Source of the DNA: Synergistales bacterium
GTDB taxonomy: Bacteria; Synergistota; Synergistia; Synergistales; 79-D21
DNA length: 6,498 nucleotides
NCBI GenBank assembly: GCA_015657435.1
Contig: JADLKH010000003.1
Coordinates: forward strand, 533,952-540,449
Direction: 5' to 3'
The notes beneath the pieces were generated by a model, which was not told the DNA's origin, ran no database searches, and saw nothing but the letters and a program-made list of their open reading frames with translations. The translations under genes were made by a program, and so were the position numbers. The stretch's first letter is position 1, and the number at the start of each line of letters is the position of its first letter. Below are positions 1 through 4,907 of this stretch, piece by piece.

Positions 1-1
1 C

Positions 2-217
2 CAAACCCCCTACAGGGGCGCAATGGATCTCTTCCTGGTGGACAAGACGGGAGAGTTGCCCGATCAGCCGGTTCGTGCATGGGCTCCCCACGTCGTTGGC
101 ACGATAAGGTGGCATTCCGTGCCGGGAAACCATCAGACGATGCTGGAGGAGCCACATGTGAGAATCCTGGCCGAGAAACTGGAAGTGGCCCTTCGGGAAA
201 CCGGCGGGGAAAAATGA
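2..217 (+). CDS. C-terminal fragment of a thioesterase (type II TE or terminal TE domain of an NRPS/PKS)
   Basis: This frame is open from the left window edge and stops at a TGA at 215-217, so only the last 71 residues are present and the true start lies outside. The visible part matches the end of the alpha/beta-hydrolase thioesterases that release or edit acyl chains on NRPS and PKS carrier proteins. A YRGAMDLFLVD strand is followed by a tryptophan-containing segment, then by VPGNHQTMLEEPHV and a final amphipathic helix. The histidine of VPGNH would be the catalytic-triad histidine by family precedent; the serine and aspartate are off-window. The stop overlaps the start of the phosphopantetheinyl transferase gene (ATGA, 214-217), so the two are very likely co-translated, which fits carrier-protein chemistry. 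The fragment cannot show whether it ends a large synthase or is a stand-alone editing enzyme. Family call fairly sure, exact role unknown. Confidence 0.75.
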   Translation, partial: QTPYRGAMDLFLVDKTGELPDQPVRAWAPHVVGTIRWHSVPGNHQTMLEEPHVRILAEKLEVALRETGGEK

Positions 218-903
218 TGAAAAACCGCTGTCCCGAGGCATGGGTTTTGCCTGGCTTGAGCGTGGCCGTCACGATCGGGATGGCTTCTGTTCTGGAGATT
301 CTTGCGGCCTTGAACACGGACCTCCTTTCCCGGCAGGAGCTGGAACGGGCGAGCCGGTACCGCCGCATGGAGGATGCGAGGCGCTTCATGGCGAGTCGGC
401 TTTTCCTGCGGGAACTGTTGGGAAGACATCTGGGACTGGCTTCCGCGGAAATTCTTTTCATCGCCGGAGAGGGCGGCAAGCTGTCGGCTGATTTGCCCCC
501 CGGTTTTCCCCCCGTTCTTTTCAGCCTTTCCCGCTCCGGTGATTTTTGCGCAGTGGCCCTGTCGGGCTGCGCCGAGGTCGGCGTGGACATTGAAAGGGTC
601 GATTTCGGGCTGAACTGGGAACCGGCGGCGAAAGCCTGGCTGAGCGGCGGGGAAAACCTGGCCCTTCGGTCGAGGAATGAGGAGTCCTCCCGCAGAAAGG
701 CCTTCTTCCGCCTATGGTGCGCCAGGGAGGCGGTTTCGAAGGTTCTCGGCCGGGGGCTTGCCCTGGATCCCCGGGAAGGGAGCCTCCAAGAGCTTCTGCA
801 GGGGCAGCCGATCGAGGCTGTGTTTGCAGGGCGAAAGATCTCCGTCTGCGAACCGGAGGCCCCCGCGGGCTACAGGCTTGCGGTTGCCGCTTCCGGTGTG
901 TGA
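214..903 (+). CDS. Sfp-type 4'-phosphopantetheinyl transferase
   Basis: Predicted 229-residue cytoplasmic enzyme that transfers the 4'-phosphopantetheine arm of CoA to a serine of acyl or peptidyl carrier proteins. An N-terminal arginine-rich segment with SRLFLRELLG (about 61-69) matches the family's first conserved block. A GGKL turn and FSLSRSGDF follow (about 87-111). The metal-binding motif is VGVDIERV (D125, E127), and the second conserved motif is FFRLWCAREAVSKVLG with E172 and K176. The length suits the Sfp class rather than the shorter AcpS class. I chose the ATG at 214 because it overlaps the upstream thioesterase stop and follows a GGCGGGGA purine stretch; ATG 217 is equally possible, and the frame extending upstream to 79 would overlap the thioesterase extensively. 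The usual SHS histidine that contacts CoA is arginine here (R107). The gene probably serves the carrier-protein system encoded upstream. Confidence 0.9.
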   Translation: MMKNRCPEAWVLPGLSVAVTIGMASVLEILAALNTDLLSRQELERASRYRRMEDARRFMASRLFLRELLGRHLGLASAEILFIAGEGGKLSADLPPGFPPVLFSLSRSGDFCAVALSGCAEVGVDIERVDFGLNWEPAAKAWLSGGENLALRSRNEESSRRKAFFRLWCAREAVSKVLGRGLALDPREGSLQELLQGQPIEAVFAGRKISVCEPEAPAGYRLAVAASGV

Positions 904-925
904 GCCGACAACGGCAGGCTCATGC
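898..925. terminator. Inverted repeat spanning both stop codons of a convergent gene pair
   Basis: TGAGCC (901-906) and GGCTCA (917-922) form a perfect 6-bp inverted repeat around a 10-base loop; two wobble pairs and one G-C pair can extend the RNA stem to 898/925. The outer triplets are the TGA stops of the phosphopantetheinyl transferase (+) and the MFS exporter (-). It may act as a weak bidirectional transcription barrier, but neither side carries the U-tract of a strong intrinsic terminator. Identical stop codons facing each other give three of the pairs for free. Confidence 0.35.
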
Positions 926-2176
926 CCTTTCCCTCACCAGGAAGGGCAGGACGGCAAAAATGACCAGACCCAACAGGGCCCCGGCGTAGAACGGGGCCTC
1001 GGGGCCGAGGTGGAGGTAGACGAGGCCCATGACGAGGGGGCCGGCGGTTTGCCCGAGTCGAAGCACCATTCCGTTGAGGGACATGAAAACGGCGCGGTTT
1101 TCTTCGGGCGCCAGGTCGGAAAGCAGGGCCTGCGTCGCGGGGATGTTCATCCCCTGGGCGCAGCCGTAGAGGGTTGTGGCGAAAAGCAGGAAGAAAAATC
1201 CCGGCATCAGGGGGACGAGGATCAGGGCCAGGGCGAAGAGGAGAAACGAGGTCCTTAGAACATTGCGTTCTTCGTAGCTCCTGCCCAGCCGTCCGGCCTG
1301 CGAGGCGAGGATGGCGTTCGAGATCGACATGGATGAAGCCATGAGGCCGATGGCAAGCGGAGAGGCTTTGAACCTGGCGGACATCAGCACTGGAAGGTAG
1401 GTATGGAAGGATCCGTACAGGATGACGAAGGTCGAGGTGCTGGCTAGGAAAACCCCCAGGATGCGAGGGTCCCGCGCCATGCGGGCGGCTTGCAGAAGGT
1501 AAAGTCCGAGCGGCGGCTTGGATTCGGGAAGCGGCGGAACCTTGAGGATAAAAAGGGAGGCAAGGCCGACGGGAATGGCCAAAAGCGGCAGGGCGAAGGG
1601 GGCATGCCAGCCGAGGAGCCCGAGCGCTCCGCCGAGCGAAGGGTAGATCGCCGTTCCCACGCTCAGCACTCCTGCGTTGAAGCCGAGGGCGTCGACTCGC
1701 TTGTTCCCTCTGTAGAGATCTCCAACCAGGGTGACGTTCATGCCGCTCAGGGAAGCGGCCCCCATCCCCTGCAGGAATCTCAGGGCAAGGAGGAAATCGA
1801 AGTCGCGGGTCAGGGCACAGGAAGCCCCGGCAAGGGCGAAGAGGAAAAGTGACGGCACAAGCACGGCCTTGCGTCCCACGCGGTCCGCCAGCACGCCCAG
1901 GAAGGGCGGAAGGAAAACGCCGGGAAGGGTGAAGGCCGTGATCAGCCAGCTGACCTGGGCGGGCGAGATGCCGAGATCGGCGGCGATGGCCGGGAAAAGG
2001 GGCGCGACGCTGGCCACCCCCAGCACCGAGATCAGGGTGACGCCGAACACCACCTGCAGATCGACGTCTCTGCAAAGGCTGAAATCGGGTTTTCGGGATT
2101 CGTGAGCGGGGCCATCCGTACGCCTTTTCTTCCAGACCGATCGCGCCGCTTCCCTGATCCACTTGCTCGACTCCAC
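920..2176 (-). CDS. MFS transporter, DHA1-like drug or metabolite exporter
   Basis: Predicted 418-residue inner-membrane protein with about 12 hydrophobic segments, the standard size for a DHA1-type proton antiporter. After a hydrophilic N-terminal tail of about 38 residues, TM1 begins near LQVVFGVTLIS. The loop after TM2 carries motif A, GVLADRVGRKAVL (G94, D98, G101, R102). RFLQGMGAA (from R133) resembles motif B. The TM5 region VGTAIYPSLGGALG (about 173-186) resembles antiporter motif C. The second half has weaker repeats of these, with a charged central loop near 205-235. Translation begins at GTG (2176-2174) behind an excellent GGGGGGAGGT Shine-Dalgarno (2192-2183). The gene converges on the phosphopantetheinyl transferase with 16 bases between stops and diverges from the nitroreductase. 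Export of the product of the adjacent biosynthetic genes is plausible but only inferred from position; the substrate is unknown. Confidence 0.88.
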   Translation of the reverse strand: MESSKWIREAARSVWKKRRTDGPAHESRKPDFSLCRDVDLQVVFGVTLISVLGVASVAPLFPAIAADLGISPAQVSWLITAFTLPGVFLPPFLGVLADRVGRKAVLVPSLFLFALAGASCALTRDFDFLLALRFLQGMGAASLSGMNVTLVGDLYRGNKRVDALGFNAGVLSVGTAIYPSLGGALGLLGWHAPFALPLLAIPVGLASLFILKVPPLPESKPPLGLYLLQAARMARDPRILGVFLASTSTFVILYGSFHTYLPVLMSARFKASPLAIGLMASSMSISNAILASQAGRLGRSYEERNVLRTSFLLFALALILVPLMPGFFFLLFATTLYGCAQGMNIPATQALLSDLAPEENRAVFMSLNGMVLRLGQTAGPLVMGLVYLHLGPEAPFYAGALLGLVIFAVLPFLVRERA

Positions 2177-2200
2177 GTAAAGACCTCCCCCCGAGCCATC

Positions 2201-2209
2201 AGTGTACCA
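2201..2209 (-). promoter_or_regulatory. Predicted extended -10 promoter for the MFS gene
   Basis: Read on the minus strand the site is TGG-TACACT, an extended -10 (TGN plus hexamer). The start point would fall near 2194, giving a leader of about 18 bases that contains the Shine-Dalgarno. No convincing -35 is present, as is usual for the extended -10 class. Predicted from sequence only. Confidence 0.4.
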
Positions 2210-2218
2210 GCTTTCTCC

Positions 2219-2227
2219 TGCTACAAT
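2219..2227 (+). promoter_or_regulatory. Predicted extended -10 promoter for the nitroreductase-cupin unit
   Basis: TGC-TACAAT is a good extended -10 element and lies 40 bases before the nitroreductase ATG. The start point would be near 2234, giving a leader of about 34 bases with the ribosome-binding site inside it. The -35 position shows no consensus. It lies back-to-back with the MFS promoter, so the two polymerase footprints overlap. Confidence 0.45.
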
Positions 2228-2250
2228 TTCTCATGGGAAACGAAAGCCGA

Positions 2251-2257
2251 GGGGAGG
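2251..2257 (+). promoter_or_regulatory. Ribosome-binding site fixing the nitroreductase start
   Basis: GGGGAGG followed by ten bases precedes ATG 2268. The frame is also open upstream to an ATG at 2202, but that codon lies before the predicted promoter start point, has no such site, and would add 22 residues unlike the family. Confidence 0.6.
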
Positions 2258-2267
2258 TAGAGAAACG

Positions 2268-2882
2268 ATGGAGAAGAGGGCGGCATGCGATCATTCGATT
2301 GATGATCTCCTGGCACGAAGATGGAGTCCTAGGGCTTTTTCGGAAAGAGCCGTGGATGCGGAAACCGTTTGCAGTCTTCTCGAGGCCGCCCGCTGGGCGC
2401 CATCCTGCTTCAACGAACAGCCGTGGAGCTTCATCGTGGCGACGAAGGAAAACCCGGAGGCTTTCTCCAAACTCCTGGGCTGTCTGCGAGAGGCCAATCA
2501 AATCTGGGCAAGGCAGGCGCCGGTTCTCATGGTGGCGGTTGCCAAGGCGGCCTTCGACCATAACGGCAAGCCGAACCGTCACTCGGGGCACGATGTGGGG
2601 CTGGCGGTGGAGAACCTCATGCTGCAGGCGGTTTCAATGGGGCTTTTCGCCCATGCGATGGCGGGTTTCGACGCGGGTCGGGTGAGGGAAGCCTATGGCG
2701 TTCCGGAAGGTCATGACCCTCTGGTGGCGATCGCGCTGGGCTATCCGGGCGATCCAGGCATGCTGCCGGACGACCTGAAGGAGCGGGAAACGGCTCCCCG
2801 CGAGAGGAAACCGCTCATGCGCTTCGTTTTCGGCCGCTTTTGGGGAAACTCCTGGGAAGGACTTCGCGAAAACAGGCCATAA
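2268..2882 (+). CDS. Nitroreductase-family flavoprotein (FMN-dependent oxidoreductase)
   Basis: Predicted 204-residue cytoplasmic NAD(P)H- and FMN-dependent oxidoreductase of the nitroreductase superfamily, usually a homodimer. The N-terminal RRWSPRAF motif (R17, R18, S20, R22) is the FMN-phosphate-binding signature. It is followed by LLEAARWAPSCFNEQPWSF (about 37-55), where N49 and Q51 are the usual FMN-contacting region. The HDVGLAVENLMLQAVSMGL helix forms the dimer core, and VAIALGYPG is the typical C-terminal strand. Length is normal. The tail is basic and aromatic (RFVFGRFWGNSWEGLRENRP). The physiological substrate cannot be read from sequence; members reduce nitroaromatics, quinones, enals or dehalogenate. 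A cupin gene follows after 34 bases with its own ribosome-binding site, so they probably form a two-gene unit. The start at 2268 is preferred over 2202 because of the ribosome-binding site. Confidence 0.88.
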   Translation: MEKRAACDHSIDDLLARRWSPRAFSERAVDAETVCSLLEAARWAPSCFNEQPWSFIVATKENPEAFSKLLGCLREANQIWARQAPVLMVAVAKAAFDHNGKPNRHSGHDVGLAVENLMLQAVSMGLFAHAMAGFDAGRVREAYGVPEGHDPLVAIALGYPGDPGMLPDDLKERETAPRERKPLMRFVFGRFWGNSWEGLRENRP

Positions 2883-2916
2883 GTCGGGATTAAACCGAAA
2901 AACAGGAGGGATTCGA

Positions 2917-3279
2917 ATGATCCGTAAAGCATCGGAGTTGTCGAAGGTTCGGAGGGAAGCGTTCACCAACGGGGTCGGCGGAGGCTTCGCCACTCATGCC
3001 CTTCCGCCCGGGGAAAAGGTCGCCGGGAGCCATTTCCAGATGGTTTCCAGGATCGAGCTGGACCCCGGGTCCAGCATCGGTTCCCACCTGCACGCGGAGA
3101 ACGAGGAAATCTACTGGATCCTTTCCGGAGAGGGCGTCTACACCGAGGATGGGCGGGAAGTTCCGGCGGTTTCGGGCGACGTTTTCATCGCCCTGCAGGG
3201 GCATAGCCATGGTCTGAAGAACACGGGGCCCGGCCCGCTTGAAATGATCGCGGTGATTGCCGCCGACCGTAATTCCTAG
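2917..3279 (+). CDS. Small single-domain cupin protein
   Basis: Predicted 120-residue cytoplasmic beta-barrel protein. Cupin motif 1 is exact: G51, then H57, H59, E64 and G71 in the G(X)5HXH(X)4E(X)6G pattern. Motif 2, from G87, has G95, H98 and N102 in register, but the usual proline is leucine (L93). H57, H59, E64 and H98 would bind one divalent metal ion, so the metal site looks intact. There is no second cupin or DNA-binding domain. Small cupins of this kind range from mannose-6-phosphate-isomerase-like sugar proteins to dioxygenases and metabolite sensors, so function is not assignable. AGGAGG (2904-2909) lies seven bases before the ATG. It follows the nitroreductase gene closely and is convergent with the chromate transporter gene, with 7 bases between the stops. 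Confidence 0.85.
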   Translation: MIRKASELSKVRREAFTNGVGGGFATHALPPGEKVAGSHFQMVSRIELDPGSSIGSHLHAENEEIYWILSGEGVYTEDGREVPAVSGDVFIALQGHSHGLKNTGPGPLEMIAVIAADRNS

Positions 3280-3290
3280 GAATGGCCTAG
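3272..3290. terminator. Palindrome and hairpin at the cupin/chrA convergent junction
   Basis: ATTCCTAGGAAT (3272-3283) is a perfect 12-bp palindrome. An overlapping hairpin, CTAGG-AATGG-CCTAG (3276-3290), contains both TAG stop codons in its stem. Neither has a following U-tract, so intrinsic termination would be weak. The two structures are mutually exclusive. Confidence 0.3.
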
Positions 3291-3808
3291 AAAAGGGCAA
3301 ACCCCGCCAGCCCGAACAGGAGGAAAAGGGCGGGCGGGTTTTCCCTGAAGAACCGGATCCGGAGGGCGCCGACTCCCGCTGCGAAGAGCAGGGCGGGAAG
3401 GATGCCCGAAAAGGCCGTTCGGGCCAGGGGAAGGAAAGCCAGGGTCAGGAGCGCGGCCACCGTGGGTCGAAGGGCGTTCCTGAAGCGCTCCATGCTGCCC
3501 TCGGGCCCGCGCTTGAGCAGGGCGGAAACGGTGATGACGATCAGGAGCGGAGCGCCGACCACGGAGAGGGTGGCCACCGTTGCACCCGTAAATCCCGCAC
3601 GCTGGAAACCCACGAAGGTGGCGGCGTTTACGGCGATGGGGCCGGGGGTCACCTGGGCCAGAGCGAGGACCTGATTGAATCCGTCAAGTGTCAGCCAGCG
3701 GTAGTTTTCGACCAGGATGTGCCGGATCAGGGGAAGAGTCGAGATCCCGCCCCCGAAAGCCCCGATTCCCACCTGGGCGAAGCCCCAGGCGAGCTTCAGC
3801 AGTTCCAT
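3287..3808 (-). CDS. chrA: ChrA-family chromate transporter, half-length subunit 2
   Basis: Predicted 173-residue integral membrane protein of the CHR family, with about five or six hydrophobic segments. Full-length ChrA proteins are about 400 residues and contain two homologous halves; this is one half on its own. The family signature is clear near the N-terminus: GIGAFGGGIS (FGGG at 18-21), the hydrophilic stretch ENYRWLTLDGF, then LALAQVTPGPIAVNAATFVGF (PGP at 55-57). The start ATG (3808-3806) has a GGAGGG site six bases upstream and overlaps the end of the preceding half-ChrA gene by 13 bases, indicating translational coupling and probable hetero-oligomer formation. Known members export chromate, some proposed as chromate/sulfate antiporters; anion specificity here is unproven. 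The reading frame is open further upstream to 3883, but that extension is arginine/proline-rich and lies inside the partner gene. Confidence 0.88.
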   Translation of the reverse strand: MELLKLAWGFAQVGIGAFGGGISTLPLIRHILVENYRWLTLDGFNQVLALAQVTPGPIAVNAATFVGFQRAGFTGATVATLSVVGAPLLIVITVSALLKRGPEGSMERFRNALRPTVAALLTLAFLPLARTAFSGILPALLFAAGVGALRIRFFRENPPALFLLFGLAGFALF

Positions 3809-4338
3809 CGGTTTCCCTCCGGAAGGACGAAGCGGAGCCCGACGCCGCAGGCCATGGCGACCAGGGGGTGAAGCCCCGCCCACAGGATGAGGGAGATCAC
3901 CAGTGCATAGGGCAGGACGTTGATCCAGCGTCCCTTCCCGATAAGGGAGCGCTTGACTTCGCCCCAGACCAGGGAGGCGACCAGGGCGGCCACTGCGCAG
4001 AGGACACCCTTGAAGAAGGCCGCAAGAAGCGCGGAGTCGCGGTGGGACATCACGAAGCCCGAGAGGATGAGGATGGCGGTGAAGGGAGGGACCAGGATCC
4101 CGGCCACCGAGGCAAGGGCTCCGGGAATCCCGGCGATCTTCCGGCCCGCCAGCCAGGCCGAGCTCGTGGCGATGGGGCCGGGCATGGAGGTGGCCAGGGC
4201 GGCGACTTCGGACATGTCCTCATCGGGGAAGCCCCGCTTCCCGAGTTCGGTTTTCGCCATCGCCAGGATGGCGATGCCGCCTCCGAACGTGACGGCGCTG
4301 ATCTTGAAAAACATGAAAAAAAGGGCCATCGGGCTCAT
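3796..4338 (-). CDS. chrA: ChrA-family chromate transporter, half-length subunit 1
   Basis: Predicted 180-residue membrane protein and first gene of the paired half-ChrA operon. The signature FKISAVTFGGG (FGGG at 18-21), the conserved PGP (53-55) in ATSMPGPIATSSAW, and GRKIAGIPGALAS followed by PP (84-85) place it in the CHR family. Four or so further hydrophobic stretches follow. It differs from its partner around the PGP motif and in its C-terminal half, so the two are diverged paralogues rather than a recent duplication. I chose ATG 4338 because AAGGAG (4353-4348) lies nine bases before it; the in-frame ATG at 4374 would add 12 residues, has no clear ribosome-binding site, and overlaps a candidate -10 (TAAAAT on the minus strand). 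Together with the downstream gene it probably forms a two-subunit transporter. Confidence 0.88.
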   Translation of the reverse strand: MSPMALFFMFFKISAVTFGGGIAILAMAKTELGKRGFPDEDMSEVAALATSMPGPIATSSAWLAGRKIAGIPGALASVAGILVPPFTAILILSGFVMSHRDSALLAAFFKGVLCAVAALVASLVWGEVKRSLIGKGRWINVLPYALVISLILWAGLHPLVAMACGVGLRFVLPEGNRWNC

Positions 4339-4347
4339 TCTGCGGTT

Positions 4348-4353
4348 CTCCTT
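4348..4353 (-). promoter_or_regulatory. Ribosome-binding site favouring the shorter chrA start
   Basis: On the minus strand AAGGAG lies nine bases upstream of ATG 4338. The alternative ATG at 4374 has no comparable purine site. This decides the start between 180 and 192 residues. Confidence 0.55.
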
Positions 4354-4372
4354 CCGGATGTGCTTCGGCTCC

Positions 4373-4378
4373 ATTTTA
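4373..4378 (-). promoter_or_regulatory. Candidate -10 element for the paired chrA genes
   Basis: TAAAAT on the minus strand would start transcription near 4366, leaving a leader of about 28 bases that includes the ribosome-binding site for ATG 4338. The matching -35 position (near AACGGG) is poor, so this is a weak prediction. Confidence 0.25.
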
Positions 4379-4424
4379 ACCGCTGAGGGAAGAACCCGTT
4401 TTATTGGGTCTCACCCCTCCGAAG

Positions 4425-4453
4425 TTGCAAGCGATTTGCATTTAGTCTATCAT
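4425..4453 (+). promoter_or_regulatory. Predicted sigma70-type promoter of the metal-uptake operon
   Basis: TTGCAA (4425-4430), an exact 17-base spacer and TATCAT (4448-4453) make a good housekeeping promoter. The expected start point, about seven bases after the -10, is 4460-4461, which coincides with the A of the regulator's ATG. The inferred transcript would therefore have no leader. Confidence 0.5.
4426..4440. promoter_or_regulatory. Candidate operator for the Fur/Zur-type regulator
   Basis: TGCAA-N5-TTGCA is a perfect inverted repeat with 5-bp arms that covers the -35 element and part of the spacer of the operon promoter. Its position suits repression by a dimeric Fur-family protein, hence autoregulation. 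It does not match the classical Fur or gamma-proteobacterial Zur box, so the assignment rests on symmetry and position. No second copy was noticed in the window. Confidence 0.4.
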
Positions 4454-4460
4454 TCCTTCC

Positions 4461-4907
4461 ATGGAAACCCTTTGCGACGCGACCAGGGTGTTGAAATCGA
4501 ACGGGGTGCGGGTCACTCCGGCCCGTGTTCTTCTGCTGGAAGTCCTCCATTCCAGGGGAGGGCTCATCACGGCCCAGGAACTGCACGGGTTCCTGCCTGC
4601 CGGGAGCGCAGACCTTGTTACGGTCTACCGTTTCCTGGCCCTTCTCGTCAAGGCGAGGCTCGTGCGTGAAGTCGCCGGGACCGATGGAATCGCCTACTAC
4701 GAGATGGCCTGCTCCCACAATCCGGTCCACCCGCATTTCGAGTGTCTTGGCTGTGGCCGGCTCATTTGTCTGCCGGTTTTCCAGCAGGAAGATTCCGAGC
4801 GGGTTTATGCCTACGGAGAGGGGCACGAGGTCGAGAGCGTGTCCGTCGTCTTCCGGGGAACCTGTTCGGAATGCCTGGCAAAAGCCACCGAGGAGGGAAA
4901 AGGATGA
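4461..4907 (+). CDS. Fur-family metalloregulator, probably Zur-like
   Basis: Predicted 148-residue cytoplasmic repressor. The N-terminal winged helix includes GVRVTPARVLLLEVL (15-29) and the recognition helix DLVTVYRFLALLVKARLV (51-68). The dimerisation domain carries the family metal motif HPHFECLGCGRLICLP (H90, H92, C95, C98) and a second GTCSEC pair (C135, C138). The four cysteines should form the structural zinc site, with E81, H90, H92 and H122 as candidate sensing ligands. It is first in an operon with znuA- and znuC-type genes, with its stop overlapping the znuA start (ATGA), so zinc sensing is the best inference; manganese or iron remains possible. No Shine-Dalgarno precedes the ATG (CATTCCTTCC), and the predicted promoter starts transcription at the ATG, consistent with a leaderless message. 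It is divergent from the chrA pair. Confidence 0.88.
   Translation: METLCDATRVLKSNGVRVTPARVLLLEVLHSRGGLITAQELHGFLPAGSADLVTVYRFLALLVKARLVREVAGTDGIAYYEMACSHNPVHPHFECLGCGRLICLPVFQQEDSERVYAYGEGHEVESVSVVFRGTCSECLAKATEEGKG

Noticed and set aside
870..2162. Long (430-codon) second open frame on the minus strand overlapping the MFS gene
   Set aside because: It covers the same strand in another frame and its product is rich in Arg, Pro and Gly with no membrane segments, typical of an out-of-frame read of GC-rich DNA. The MFS frame has clear family motifs and a strong ribosome-binding site.
2202..2267. Upstream ATG (2202) as the nitroreductase start
   Set aside because: It precedes the predicted promoter start point, lacks a ribosome-binding site, and would add residues not typical of the family.
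3257..4386. Long plus-strand open frames (3257-3871 and 3688-4386) opposite the chrA genes
   Set aside because: Products are dominated by Gly, Glu, Asp, Arg and His repeats of antisense-frame character, while the minus strand encodes clear CHR-family signatures.
4457..4466. TTCCATGGAA palindrome around the regulator's start codon as an operator
   Set aside because: Short, contains the start codon, and lies after the predicted transcription start; chance is likely. The repeat over the -35 box is the better operator candidate.
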